Shown one piece after another: positions 34,978 to 46,892 of a stretch of 61,189 nt of DNA (position 1 is the first letter of the stretch; each line of letters begins with the position of its first letter). The notes under the pieces were generated by a model. That model did not search any database. It was not told the DNA's origin and saw only the letters and a list, made by a program, of their open reading frames with translations. The stretch covers positions 1-61,189 of the forward strand of contig JANQRX010000007.1 of assembly GCA_028284325.1 (NCBI GenBank). The letters are read 5' to 3'. This DNA is from Bauldia sp. (GTDB lineage Bacteria; Pseudomonadota; Alphaproteobacteria; Rhizobiales; Kaistiaceae). A program made the position numbers and the translations under genes.

Positions 34978-35931
34978 ATGCATAGCTACCTCGATTTCGA
35001 AAAACCCGTCGCCGACCTGGAGGGCAAGGTCCAGGAGTTGCGGGCGCTGGAGAAGACCGGCGACGCCGAGGTCGCCAGCGACGAGATCGAGCGCCTCGAA
35101 GCCCGCGCCTCCCAGGCGCTGAGCGAGATCTACGCCAAGCTGACGCCGTGGCAGAAGACCCAGGTCGCACGCCATCCCGACCGCCCACACGCGCTCGACT
35201 ACATCGAGGCGCTGGTCGACGATTTTACCAATCTCGCCGGCGACCGCGCCTTTGCGGAGGATGCGGCGGTGATCGGCGGCCTCGGCTGGTTCCGCGGGCG
35301 TCGGGTCGCCGTCATCGGGAACGAGAAGGGGCGCGACACCGAGGGGCGGCTCAAGCACAATTTCGGCATGGCGCGCCCCGAGGGCTACCGGAAGGCGGTC
35401 CGGATCATGGATCTGGCCGACCGGTTCGGCCTTGCCGTCATCGCCTTCGTCGACACGGCCGGCGCCTATCCGGGAATCGGCGCCGAGGAACGCGGCCAGG
35501 CCGAGGCGATCGCGCGGTCGACACAGACCTGCCTCGACCTCGGCACCCCCAACGTGGCGGCCATCATCGGCGAGGGCGGGTCCGGCGGTGCGATCGCGAC
35601 GGCCACGGCCAACCGGGTGCTCATGCTGGAGCACGCGATCTATACGGTCATCTCGCCGGAAGGCGCCGCGTCGATCCTGTGGAGCGATTCCGGCCGCGCG
35701 GAAGACGCCGCCACGGGCATGAAGATCACGGCCGACGATCTCAAGAAGTTCGGGGCGATCGACCGGATCGTCGAAGAACCGGTCGGCGGCGCTCACCGCG
35801 ACCCGGCGCGGGCCATCCAGGCGGTCGGCGATGCAGTCGAGGCGGAGCTGACCGACCTCGACGGCTTGACGCCGGCCGACGTGAAGCGCCATCGGCGTGA
35901 CAAGTACCTGGCGATCGGCCGCAATTTGTAA
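34978..35931 (+). CDS. accA: acetyl-CoA carboxylase carboxyltransferase subunit alpha
   Basis: This 317-residue subunit transfers carboxyl from biotin to acetyl-CoA at the start of fatty-acid synthesis. It opens MHSYLDFEKPVADLEGKVQ, the standard N-terminus, followed by HPDRPHALDYIEAL, the GNEKGRDTEGRLKHNFGMARPEGYRKA region and IIGEGGSGGAIA near residue 200. The ATG at 34978 is chosen over TTG 34969. Its partner accD is not in the window. Confidence 0.97.
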   Translation: MHSYLDFEKPVADLEGKVQELRALEKTGDAEVASDEIERLEARASQALSEIYAKLTPWQKTQVARHPDRPHALDYIEALVDDFTNLAGDRAFAEDAAVIGGLGWFRGRRVAVIGNEKGRDTEGRLKHNFGMARPEGYRKAVRIMDLADRFGLAVIAFVDTAGAYPGIGAEERGQAEAIARSTQTCLDLGTPNVAAIIGEGGSGGAIATATANRVLMLEHAIYTVISPEGAASILWSDSGRAEDAATGMKITADDLKKFGAIDRIVEEPVGGAHRDPARAIQAVGDAVEAELTDLDGLTPADVKRHRRDKYLAIGRNL

Positions 35932-36048
35932 CGCAAACGTGGCTTGTTTTTGCCACGACCGTCGTTCAAGAGTTCTTCAGGCCATTGGTGTCAGGCTGGC
36001 GTTCTGTGGGGATTTGCCAGCCCGGACAGCAGCTTAGAGGGGATCGGA

Positions 36049-37233
36049 TTGGCCAGGACCGGATTCGCACCGTCGGCGCTGCGCCGCGCCGTCCTGATCG
36101 CGGTGGGGGCGGTGGTCCTTGCCGCGTGCTCGGTGACCGACATCCCCAAACATCTGAAGCCCGTGCCGCCGAACCTGATCTCGAAGATGCAGCGGCTTCA
36201 GATGAAGGAAACCAGCGACATCTTCATCCGCATCTTCAAGGAATCGTCCGAGCTCGAAGTCTGGAAGGAGCGGGCGGACGGCACCTACGGTCTGCTCGAG
36301 ACCTACCACGTGTGCAAGTGGTCGGGTGTCCTGGGGCCGAAGACCAAGGAAGGCGACCGCCAGGCGCCGGAGGGCTTCTACACCGTCGCGCCGGTGCAGA
36401 TGAACCCGAACTCGGCGTACTACCTGTCGTTCAACATCGGCTACCCCAACAGTTTCGACCGGGCCCACGGACGCACCGGCTCGCATCTGATGGTCCACGG
36501 GGCGTGCTCGTCGGCCGGTTGCTACTCCATGACCGACGAGGATGCCGGCGAGATCTTCGCGCTGGCCCGTGACGCGTTTCGCGGCGGGCAGCGGGAGTTC
36601 CAGATCCAGGCCTTCCCGTTCCGCATGACGGCGGAGAACTTCGTCAAGCACCGCGACAGCCCGCACATGCCGTTCTGGCGGATGCTGAAAGAGGGACACG
36701 ACCATTTCGAGGTCACCCGCAAGCCGCCCAAGGTGGATGTGTGCGACAGGCGCTATGTCTTCAACGCCGAAGCCGGCGGTGCGGTGTTCAGCCCCGGCCA
36801 GGCCTGTCCGGCCTATCAGGTGCCGCCGCAGATCGCCGCGGCCGTGGAGGCGCGGCAGTTGGCCGACGACCAGAAGCTGACGGTGGCGCTGGCGGCTGTC
36901 GACGCACGGGAGCAGAGATCGGCGGAGCGCCAGGCGCGCCCGTCGCTGCTGTCGCGTATCCTTCGTCGCAACCGGCCGCAGGGGCCGGCGACGCCGGTGC
37001 CCGCGGCCGCTACTGCCCGGATCACCGCCTCGACAACGGCGACCACCACCGCAGCGACGTCATCCGTGGATGTGCTGCCGGTGCCGCGCTTGCGCCCGGG
37101 GGCGGCCGTCGCGGTTGTTGCTCCGCCTGCGCCCGCCGTCGCCGAACCGCCGAAGGCGACCATCGCCCAGCAGCCGGTGCTGCCGACGGGCCGCTTCGTC
37201 AAGCGCACCTTCATCTGGCACGACGACGGCTAG
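36049..37233 (+). CDS. L,D-transpeptidase family lipoprotein (YafK/DpaA-like)
   Basis: This is a lipoprotein of about 394 residues (lipobox LAAC in VGAVVLAACS). The YkuD-type catalytic motif is complete: HLMVHGACSSAGCYSM, with nucleophile Cys at about 158. The order of motifs, with RIFKESSELEVW and GPKTKEGDRQAPEGFY, matches YafK/DpaA, which cleaves Lpp from peptidoglycan in E. coli. The start is taken as TTG 36049 with a GAGGGGA site. After about residue 245 is a long low-complexity tail (Ala/Thr/Pro/Arg). The 3' end overlaps the converging SLC13 gene by 4 bp. Confidence 0.87.
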   Translation: MARTGFAPSALRRAVLIAVGAVVLAACSVTDIPKHLKPVPPNLISKMQRLQMKETSDIFIRIFKESSELEVWKERADGTYGLLETYHVCKWSGVLGPKTKEGDRQAPEGFYTVAPVQMNPNSAYYLSFNIGYPNSFDRAHGRTGSHLMVHGACSSAGCYSMTDEDAGEIFALARDAFRGGQREFQIQAFPFRMTAENFVKHRDSPHMPFWRMLKEGHDHFEVTRKPPKVDVCDRRYVFNAEAGGAVFSPGQACPAYQVPPQIAAAVEARQLADDQKLTVALAAVDAREQRSAERQARPSLLSRILRRNRPQGPATPVPAAATARITASTTATTTAATSSVDVLPVPRLRPGAAVAVVAPPAPAVAEPPKATIAQQPVLPTGRFVKRTFIWHDDG

Positions 37234-39005
37234 AGGGGCCAGACGAGCAGGATGGTGGGCACGCTGACCGCGACGATGATAATTTCCAGCGGCAGGCCCA
37301 TCCGCCAGTAGTCGCCGAAGGCGTAACCGCCGGGGCCGAGGATCAGCGTGTTGTTCTTGTGGCCGATGGGGGTCAGGAACGCGCATGAGGCCGCGACGGC
37401 GACCGTCATCAGGAAGGGATCGGGATTGGCGCCGAGGCGCCCGGCCAGATCGACCGCGATCGGTGCGCCGATGACGGCCGTGGCGGTATTGTTGAGAAGG
37501 TCGGAGAGCGTCATCACCACCACCATGAGCACGGTCAGCACCACCCAGGGGGGCAGGCCGGCGGCGAGATTGACGATCCCGCCGGCGATGGCCGCGGTGC
37601 CGCCGCTGGCCTCCAGTGCGGTGCCGAGCGGGATCATCGATCCGAGCAGCACCACGACGGGCCATTCGATCTCCTCGTAGACCTGCCGCAGCGGCACGAT
37701 GTCGGTGACGATGTAGAGGGCGACGACCGCGGCGAGCGCGATCGGCAGATAGACGATGTCGAAGGCGGCGAGCAGCACGGCGCCGGCGAAGATCGCGGCA
37801 GCCAGTGCCGCACGCCCGTGCTGGGTGACGCCAAGGCCGCGGTCGGCGAGCGGCATCGCACCGAGCCATGCGGCCGCGGCCTCGAGACGGTCGGGCGAGC
37901 CGATGAGCAGGAGGACGTCGCCGGCGGCCATGGGCAGCTTGCGGACTTCCTGCCGGAAACGCTTGCCCTGCCGTGATATGCCGAGAACGGCGACGTTGAA
38001 GCGCCGGTTGAGGCCGATGGAGGCGGCCGAGCGGCCGTCGGCGCGGGCGTGGCGGGGCACGACGACCTCCATCAGCGTGAGCTCGCTGGCGCCGGCTTCC
38101 TCCAGGTGCTCGCGCCCGGGGAAATCGAGCTTCAGCGCGCCGACGAAGTCGTCCAGCGATTCGACCAGCGCATCGACGACGAGGATGTCGTCGGCTTCGA
38201 TGGTTCGGCTTCTGGCGCTGCCGGAAAGCCGCCGTCCGTCGCGAATCAGCCCGAGGATGGCGACGCCGGCCTCTTCGGCCTCGCCGTCGAGGTCGCGGAC
38301 CTTCCCGCCGATGGCGGGCGAGCCCTCCGGGACGTGCAGCTCCGCGACGTAGCCGTGGAGTTCGCGGAGATCGGCGGACGGCGATGCCTCGTCGCCGCGG
38401 GTCGGAATCAGACGCCAGCCGATGAGCGCGACAAAGGCGACGCCGACGACCGCACAGGCAAGCCCCACCGGCGCAAAGTCGAACATAGCGAAGCTCTCGC
38501 CGAGCGACTGCTCGCGATAGGCGGCGATGATGATGTTGGGGGGCGTGCCGATCATGGTGACCATACCGCCGAGGATGGTCGCGAAGGAGAGCGGCATCAG
38601 CGACACGGCCGGGCTGCGGCCGGCCTTCGCCGCGGCATTGACCTCGACCGGCATGAGCAGGGCGAGCGCAGCGACGTTGTTCATGAACGCCGACAATGCG
38701 GCGCCGACCGCCGACATCACCGCGATGTGGGAGGACAGGCTGCGGCCGACGTCGATCAGGTTGCGCAGGAGCCAGGCGACGGCGCCGGAATTGATCAGCC
38801 CGCGCGAAATCACCAGGACGACGGCAACGATGATGGTGGCCGGGTGGCCGAAGCCGTCGAACGCGGCCTCGCGGGGCACGACGCCGATCACGACCGCGAT
38901 GATCAGTGCCGCGAAGGCGACGATGTCGTAGCGGAAACGCCCCCAGACCAGGAAGGCGAAGACGACCGCGAAAAGGGCGAAGAGGACGATCTGGTCGAAC
39001 GGCAT
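37230..39005 (-). CDS. SLC13-family permease with two RCK/TrkA-C domains
   Basis: This is a divalent anion-type transporter of 591 residues with hydrophobic segments in two halves (about 1-190 and 390-591). Between them are two TrkA-C/RCK-C domains (about 210-295 and 305-385), a layout known from SLC13/DASS-like proteins, some linked to sulfate or cysteine-related anions. The pattern LLNNTATAVIGAPIAVDLA near the C-terminal end is the family signature. Substrate unknown. The gene sits between secA and the ldt gene, 44 bp after secA. Confidence 0.9.
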   Translation of the reverse strand: MPFDQIVLFALFAVVFAFLVWGRFRYDIVAFAALIIAVVIGVVPREAAFDGFGHPATIIVAVVLVISRGLINSGAVAWLLRNLIDVGRSLSSHIAVMSAVGAALSAFMNNVAALALLMPVEVNAAAKAGRSPAVSLMPLSFATILGGMVTMIGTPPNIIIAAYREQSLGESFAMFDFAPVGLACAVVGVAFVALIGWRLIPTRGDEASPSADLRELHGYVAELHVPEGSPAIGGKVRDLDGEAEEAGVAILGLIRDGRRLSGSARSRTIEADDILVVDALVESLDDFVGALKLDFPGREHLEEAGASELTLMEVVVPRHARADGRSAASIGLNRRFNVAVLGISRQGKRFRQEVRKLPMAAGDVLLLIGSPDRLEAAAAWLGAMPLADRGLGVTQHGRAALAAAIFAGAVLLAAFDIVYLPIALAAVVALYIVTDIVPLRQVYEEIEWPVVVLLGSMIPLGTALEASGGTAAIAGGIVNLAAGLPPWVVLTVLMVVVMTLSDLLNNTATAVIGAPIAVDLAGRLGANPDPFLMTVAVAASCAFLTPIGHKNNTLILGPGGYAFGDYWRMGLPLEIIIVAVSVPTILLVWPL

Positions 39006-39049
39006 CGGCGGAGTCTAACAGCCGTTGCCGACGATGGTCACGGCCGCGT

Positions 39050-41785
<2,736 letters not shown>

Positions 41786-41940
41786 GACTGGGTCCCTTGA
41801 GCCGGGGGGTTGCGCCTGGCGCCCGCGGTAGCCTCCGTCGGGGCCTTGGTATCGGAGATATCGCCCCGCCGTTCCGACCGGGAATTACCGTGGCGACCGC
41901 GGCTTGCGCTTCATGCGGATGTGGACGCAAGGCCAGCAGA

Positions 41941-41969
41941 CAGATAAGAGTGGGGTCGGGCGATGTCAA
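41941..41969 (-). promoter_or_regulatory. sigma-70-type promoter of secA
   Basis: On the minus strand, TTGACA (41969-41964) and TATCTG (41946-41941) are separated by 17 bp. The rest of the 259-bp divergent region shows a GGGCGC/GCGCCC hairpin at 42000-42020, near the parvulin start. Confidence 0.65.
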
Positions 41970-42044
41970 CGCGCGGGCCGCTGTGGAACGGCCGTTTTCG
42001 GGCGCCTTCCGGACGCGCCCGCGCAGTCAGTTCTCACCAATCGG

Positions 42045-42911
42045 ATGGATATGATGAGCCTTCATTGCAGCCGCTTTTGCCGGGCCGTCGCGGGCGTGCT
42101 CGTGGCCGGGGCGATCGGCGCCGGCGCGGCGATCGCGCAGGAGCAGGCGACCCCCGACCGGGTCGTCGCGCGGATCAACGGCGAGGATGTCCTCCTCGGC
42201 GATCTCGACCAGATTCGCGGCGAGCTTGGCCAGCAGCTCGCCCAGTTCCCGCCCGACCAGCAATTGCGGGTCCTGATCGACGTGATGGTCGATATCCGCC
42301 TGATGGCGCGCGCCGCCGAGGCCGAGGGGATCGCCGCCGAAGACGCCGTCATGCGCCGGCTCGCCAATGCGCGGGACAGCGTGCTGCGGGCCGAGTATCT
42401 GCGCGTGAAGCTGTTCGACGAGATCACCGACGAACGCGTGCGCGCTGAGTTCGACAAGGAACTTGCCGCCTTCGAGCCCCAGGACCAGCGCCGTGCGCGG
42501 CACATCCTGGTCGGCACCGAGGAGGAGGCGGTCGCGATCATCGCCGAACTCGATGGTGGCGGTGACTTTGCGGCGATCGCCAGCGCCAAGTCCACCGATC
42601 CCGGGTCCGGCCGCAACGGCGGCGACCTCGGCTTCTTCGGCCGGGGCGCCATGGTCAAGCCGTTCGAGGATGCGGTGTTCGCGCTCGAGGTCGGGGCCTA
42701 TACGGCCGCGCCGGTGCAATCGCAGTTCGGCTGGCACGTCATCCGGCTCGACGAGGTCCGCCAGGAACCGGCGCCGACCTTCGAGTCCCGTGCCCGCGAT
42801 ATTCAGATCGGTCTGGTGCGCGCCGGTCTCGACGAGCTCTCGACCGCGCTGCGCGCGGCGGCAGAGCTGGAGATGGTCGGTCCCGACGGCCAGAGCGCGC
42901 CCCTCCAGTAG
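42045..42911 (+). CDS. periplasmic peptidyl-prolyl isomerase, parvulin type
   Basis: This is an exported foldase of about 288 residues. A signal peptide (MSLHCSRFCRAVAGVLVAGAIGAGAAIAQ) precedes a SurA-like N-terminal helical part (about 35-140). A parvulin domain follows at about 145-240: RRARHILVGTEEEA, FAAIASAKSTDPGSGRNGGDLGFFGRG, and SQFGWHVIRLDEV. It helps folding of secreted proteins, fitting its place opposite secA. Starts at 42045, 42051 or 42054 are all possible. Confidence 0.9.
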   Translation: MDMMSLHCSRFCRAVAGVLVAGAIGAGAAIAQEQATPDRVVARINGEDVLLGDLDQIRGELGQQLAQFPPDQQLRVLIDVMVDIRLMARAAEAEGIAAEDAVMRRLANARDSVLRAEYLRVKLFDEITDERVRAEFDKELAAFEPQDQRRARHILVGTEEEAVAIIAELDGGGDFAAIASAKSTDPGSGRNGGDLGFFGRGAMVKPFEDAVFALEVGAYTAAPVQSQFGWHVIRLDEVRQEPAPTFESRARDIQIGLVRAGLDELSTALRAAAELEMVGPDGQSAPLQ

Positions 42912-42920
42912 GCGAGGGCA

Positions 42921-44159
42921 TTGGCGTTGTTGTCGCGGTCACCGCTGGCGCCGGCCCGGTTTGCCGATCTGGCGCCGGCGGCGGGCGTCAGGTTCGGCAC
43001 CGCCGCGGCGGGCATCAAGTACGCTGATCGCGAAGACGTTCTGTTGATGCAGTTCGCGCCGCGGACGACGGTCGCGGGTGTGTTCACCCGGTCGCGCTGC
43101 GCCGCGGCCCCTGTTGACTGGTGTCGCAACCTCATCGAGCGTGGTCAGGCGCGGGCGCTGCTGGTCAACGCCGGTAACGCCAACGCCTTCACCGGCGTCC
43201 ACGGGCGCAAGGCCGTGCGCATGTCGGCGCGCATGGTCGCCGACGCGCTCGGTTGCCGGCCGAGTGAGGTCTTCCTCGCCTCGACGGGGGTCATCGGCGA
43301 ACCGCTGGAGGCTCAGCAGTTCGAGGGCTGTCTGGGCGACATCGCCGGCCGGCTTGTCGACGATCGGTGGGAAGCGGCGGCGGCCGCCATGATGACCACC
43401 GACACTTATCCGAAAGGGGCGACCCGGACCGTCGACCTCGACGGCGTGCCGGTGCGCCTCAACGGCATCGCCAAAGGCTCTGGTATGATCGCGCCCGACA
43501 TGGCGACCATGCTCGCCTTCGTGTTCACCGACGCGCCGGTGGCCGCACCGCTCCTGCAGCGCCTGCTCAAAAAGTCGACCAGGACCAGCTTCAACGCCAT
43601 CACCGTCGATGGCGACACCTCGACCTCCGACACCCTGCTCGCTTTCGCCACCGGTCAGGCCCCGGGCGTCGCGCCCTTGATCGAACCGCGCGACCGCCGC
43701 GTGCGGGCATTTGCGGCTGCTCTCGATTCGCTGCTGCTCGACCTAGCGCATCAGGTGGTGCGGGACGGCGAGGGTGCGCGCAAGTTCGTCGAGATCGAGG
43801 TCACTGGCGCGGCGTCCGCGCGTTCGGCGCGGACCATCGCCATGTCGGTGGCCAATTCGCCGCTGGTGAAGACGGCGGTCGCCGGCGAGGACGCCAATTG
43901 GGGCCGGATCGTCATGGCGGTCGGCAAGGCCGGCGAACCGGCCGACCGCGACCGCCTGGCCATCTGGTTCGGCGATGTGCGGATGGCCCACAAGGGTGAG
44001 CGCGACCCGGGCTACGACGAGGACGCAGCGGCAGCGATCATGCGCCGGCCCGAGATCGCCGTCAGGATCGACGTGGGTGTCGGCAAGGGCCGGTTCACGG
44101 TGTGGACCTGCGATCTCACCAAGGACTACGTTGCCATCAACGGCGATTACCGGTCGTGA
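42921..44159 (+). CDS. argJ: bifunctional glutamate N-acetyltransferase/N-acetylglutamate synthase ArgJ
   Basis: This 412-residue arginine-biosynthesis enzyme transfers acetyl from N-acetylornithine to glutamate. It autocleaves at the Ala-Thr bond in [15 protein letters not shown] (Thr about 196), which is intact. Other landmarks: [25 protein letters not shown] and the C-terminal [17 protein letters not shown]. The start is taken as TTG 42921 with GAGG nearby. The stop overlaps the mutT start (GTGA). Confidence 0.95.
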   Translation: MALLSRSPLAPARFADLAPAAGVRFGTAAAGIKYADREDVLLMQFAPRTTVAGVFTRSRCAAAPVDWCRNLIERGQARALLVNAGNANAFTGVHGRKAVRMSARMVADALGCRPSEVFLASTGVIGEPLEAQQFEGCLGDIAGRLVDDRWEAAAAAMMTTDTYPKGATRTVDLDGVPVRLNGIAKGSGMIAPDMATMLAFVFTDAPVAAPLLQRLLKKSTRTSFNAITVDGDTSTSDTLLAFATGQAPGVAPLIEPRDRRVRAFAAALDSLLLDLAHQVVRDGEGARKFVEIEVTGAASARSARTIAMSVANSPLVKTAVAGEDANWGRIVMAVGKAGEPADRDRLAIWFGDVRMAHKGERDPGYDEDAAAAIMRRPEIAVRIDVGVGKGRFTVWTCDLTKDYVAINGDYRS

Positions 44160-44557
44160 CCACGCTCCTGGTCGTGGCCTGCGCGTTGGTCGACGTCGAC
44201 GGGCGGGTGCTGATCACCCAGCGCCCTGCGAGCAGTCACCTGGGCGGGCTCTGGGAGTTTCCGGGCGGCAAGGTCGAAGCTGGCGAAACGCCAGAGGCCG
44301 CGGTCATTCGTGAACTTCGCGAGGAGCTGGGGATCGAGACGCGGCATGCCTGCCTCGCTCCGCTCACATTCGCCAGCCATACCTACGACGACTTCCACCT
44401 GCTGATGCCGCTGTTCGTGTGTCGGCGTTGGCAGGGTCAGGTCGTCGGGCGTGAAGGGCAGGCCGTCAAATGGGTGCGGCCGGTACGCTTGGGCGACTAT
44501 CCGATGCCGCCGGCCGATCGGCCGCTGATCCGCGCGTTAACGGATCTTTTATCGTAA
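44156..44557 (+). CDS. mutT: 8-oxo-dGTP diphosphatase MutT (Nudix)
   Basis: This 133-residue Nudix hydrolase has an exact Nudix box [20 protein letters not shown] followed by ELGI. WEFPGG before it and the C-terminal length fit MutT, which cleans oxidised dGTP. GTG 44156 overlaps the argJ stop by 4 bp, giving translational coupling; the longer frame from 44102 is an argJ shadow. An inverted repeat TGAAAC-CCGT-GTTTCA (44579-44594) follows. Confidence 0.92.
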   Translation: MTTLLVVACALVDVDGRVLITQRPASSHLGGLWEFPGGKVEAGETPEAAVIRELREELGIETRHACLAPLTFASHTYDDFHLLMPLFVCRRWQGQVVGREGQAVKWVRPVRLGDYPMPPADRPLIRALTDLLS

Positions 44558-44608
44558 ACGCGCAGTGTCGCCGGTGGTTGAAACCCGTGTTTCAGCAGCG
44601 GAGACGAC

Positions 44609-44818
44609 ATGGCCGTCGAAGTCAGCAACCACGATCCGATTGCCCCCAACGCCGCGCTTTCCAACACGATCCGCAACCGGATCGTGGCCTTCGCGCCGAT
44701 TGCCGTGGCGCTGATCGGGATCGGTATCATGGCCGCCGCCGGTCCCGGCGACCGGTCCCAACTGATCGGCTCCACCACCGGAGTCGATCCGGTCGTGACC
44801 GGCACGACCGCCGAGTAA
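44609..44818 (+). CDS. 69-residue hypothetical protein with one membrane helix
   Basis: This short frame has an ATG and GGAG site, a hydrophilic N-terminus (MAVEVSNHDPIAPNAALSN), one hydrophobic span (IVAFAPIAVALIGIGIMAAAG) and a Thr/Gly-rich tail. Nothing in it is recognisable. It ends 8 bp before the stop of the oppositely oriented methyltransferase gene. It is accepted on its ribosome site and position, with moderate confidence. Confidence 0.5.
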   Translation: MAVEVSNHDPIAPNAALSNTIRNRIVAFAPIAVALIGIGIMAAAGPGDRSQLIGSTTGVDPVVTGTTAE

Positions 44819-44825
44819 GTTCCAA

Positions 44826-45716
44826 CTAGCTGGGGTTGCCCGGGCCGGCTTTCTCGCCGGCCGCGCGTTCCGTCGTTCCCAGCGCGTCGGCAAGGCGCAC
44901 CGATGCCGCACCCGGCCGCAGGGGCTGTTGCTGGCTTGCGTCCGGTGCCCAGCCCGACAACCACACCACATCCAGCGTTGCCCGCAATCGTCCGTCGGAG
45001 TCGGTGTAGCGTTCCGCGTAGATCGCTTCGCAACGGCGCCAGACGGCGCGCGCGAGCGGCCGGCGTGTGCGATCGGCCAGCACATTGGTCGCCCCTGAAC
45101 GCCGTAGATCGCGGACGAGATCGCGCAATGTCGGATACCGGACCGTGATGGCGTCGCGATCGACCACCGGCAGGGCCCAGCCGGTGCGCTGCATCAGTGC
45201 TCCGGCCTCGGGCAGGCGCACGAACGGCATGACGTGCGGTGCGGCCCCGCCGGTGATCTCGGATTCGGCGGTGGTGATGGCGTCGCGCAGCTCATGAAGG
45301 GTGTCACCGGCGGCGATCGCGCCGATGAACAGGCCGTCGGGTCGTAAGGCCGCGCGAATCTGGGCGAGGGTGCCCGGCAGGTCGTCGCAGTGCTGGAGCG
45401 CGAATAGGGAGACGGCAAGGTCCAGCGCCTGTCCCGCCAGCGGCAGCCACTCCGGTGACGCCACGATATCGGGACGGGTGTCGGGCAGGTCGTCGAGACG
45501 CACGACGTGGCGCGCCTTGCCGCCGTCGACAAGGGCGCGGGCCAGGTGGTCCGACCGGGCGCCGATATCCACGGCGCGATCGAAAGTGCGGTTGACGAAG
45601 TCGAGACGGTCCACGAGATCGCCGGCGAACCGCGCCAGCAGATCGTCGTCCGGACGCGCACGGCGGCGGGCGTGGCGATAAGCCTCGCGGTCGACGATCC
45701 GGGGAACCTGGTCCAT
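44826..45716 (-). CDS. SAM-dependent methyltransferase-like protein (BioC/NDUFAF5-like)
   Basis: This 296-residue protein has a class I methyltransferase fold, with VDREAYRHARRRA and LDFVNRTFDRAVDIGARSDHLARALV near the N-terminus and LDLAVSLFALQHCDDLPGTLAQIRAALRPDGLF. The layout matches bacterial relatives of NDUFAF5, which hydroxylates an arginine of complex I, rather than BioC. Motif I reads DIGARS and lacks the usual GxGxG. It is divergent from comF, the usual alphaproteobacterial neighbour. Confidence 0.85.
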   Translation of the reverse strand: MDQVPRIVDREAYRHARRRARPDDDLLARFAGDLVDRLDFVNRTFDRAVDIGARSDHLARALVDGGKARHVVRLDDLPDTRPDIVASPEWLPLAGQALDLAVSLFALQHCDDLPGTLAQIRAALRPDGLFIGAIAAGDTLHELRDAITTAESEITGGAAPHVMPFVRLPEAGALMQRTGWALPVVDRDAITVRYPTLRDLVRDLRRSGATNVLADRTRRPLARAVWRRCEAIYAERYTDSDGRLRATLDVVWLSGWAPDASQQQPLRPGAASVRLADALGTTERAAGEKAGPGNPS

Positions 45717-45798
45717 GATCCGATGATTATGGCGCCGCCGCGACCGCGGTCAAAGCGACCGTCGCGAGCGCGGCCGGCAACCGGGACAGGTTGGGACC

Positions 45799-46572
45799 AT
45801 GGAGCGCGATACCGAAATCGCCACGGCACGGCACCCGCGCTCCCGTCTGCCGGGCGCGGCCTTGCGGGCTGCGGCCGATCTGTTCCTGCCACCGCAATGC
45901 TTGGCCTGCGCCACACCCGTCGCCGATCACGATGCGCTGTGCGTCGCCTGCTGGATCGCGCTCGATCCGATCGTGCCGCCGCTCTGCGATCGTCTCGGCA
46001 CGCCGTTGCCCCATGGGGTTGGCGACGACCTCCTCTCGACCGAGGCGATCGCGTCGCCGCCGCCCTTCGCACGGCTACGGGCCGTCAGTTCCTACAGCGA
46101 CGTCGCGGCACGGCTGGTGCACGCGCTCAAATACGGCGACCGGCTGGAGGTGGCCCGGGCCATGGGCGGCTGGATGGCGAGGGCGGGCCAGGATCTGCTG
46201 GCCGATGCCGACGTGATCGTGCCGGTGCCCCTGCATGCGCGTCGGCTATGGCAGCGGCGTTACAACCAGTCGGCCCTGCTGGCCCAGAATCTAGCGCGTC
46301 TGACGGGCATGCCGTGGGATTCCGCGCGGTTGCGTCGGGTCCGCGCGACGCGCTCGCAGGTGGGTCTGACGGCGAGCCAGCGGGCGACTAACATGCGTGG
46401 GGCGTTTGCGGTTGCGCCTAGGGCATCCGTGGACGGTCAGCGGGTGCTGCTGGTCGACGACGTCTACACCACCGGCACCACGGTGCGGGCCGCGACGGCG
46501 GTGCTGGCGCGGGCGGGAGCCTCCGCGGTCGATGTCCTGGTGTTCGCCCGGGTTGTTCACGATCGCGCCTGA
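45799..46572 (+). CDS. ComF-family phosphoribosyltransferase-like protein
   Basis: This 257-residue protein has an N-terminal zinc-finger-like segment (PPQCLACATPVADHDALCVACW, about 33-55) and a phosphoribosyltransferase domain with the PRPP loop RVLLVDDVYTTGTTV (about 215-230). ComF was named for DNA uptake in Bacillus, but the family is near universal in proteobacteria and its precise role is open. It is followed closely by grxC. Confidence 0.92.
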   Translation: MERDTEIATARHPRSRLPGAALRAAADLFLPPQCLACATPVADHDALCVACWIALDPIVPPLCDRLGTPLPHGVGDDLLSTEAIASPPPFARLRAVSSYSDVAARLVHALKYGDRLEVARAMGGWMARAGQDLLADADVIVPVPLHARRLWQRRYNQSALLAQNLARLTGMPWDSARLRRVRATRSQVGLTASQRATNMRGAFAVAPRASVDGQRVLLVDDVYTTGTTVRAATAVLARAGASAVDVLVFARVVHDRA

Positions 46573-46622
46573 GCACTATATGACGACCGGAACATGACGA
46601 CCGGACAACAGAACGCCCAGCC

Positions 46623-46892
46623 ATGTCGGACGTGACCATCTACACGCGAAAGTTCTGCGGCTACTGCACAGCGGCCAAGCGCCTTCTGGACCAGAAGGGC
46701 GTGACCTATGAGGAGCATGACGCCACGCTCAACCCAGCGTTTCGCGCGGAGATGATCGAACGCTCCAAGGGCGGCTGGACGTTTCCGCAGATCTTTGTCG
46801 GCGATACCCATATCGGCGGCTGCACCGAGCTTTACGAGTCGGAACGCAAGGGCGACCTCGACCGCCTGCTCCAGGAGGTCCGGGCGTCATGA
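46623..46892 (+). CDS. grxC: glutaredoxin 3
   Basis: This 89-residue dithiol glutaredoxin has active site CGYC (Cys12, Cys15), the TFPQIFVGD cis-proline stretch and GGCTELYESERKGDLD glutathione-binding region. It reduces protein and mixed disulfides with glutathione. The end overlaps the amidase gene by 4 bp (ATGA). Upstream is a 14-bp direct repeat (ATGACGACCGGA twice, 46580-46605). Confidence 0.95.
   Translation: MSDVTIYTRKFCGYCTAAKRLLDQKGVTYEEHDATLNPAFRAEMIERSKGGWTFPQIFVGDTHIGGCTELYESERKGDLDRLLQEVRAS

Noticed and set aside
46580-46605. Direct repeat ATGACGACCGGA before grxC as a regulatory element
   Set aside because: Most simply a small tandem duplication around alternative start codons that are out of frame with grxC.
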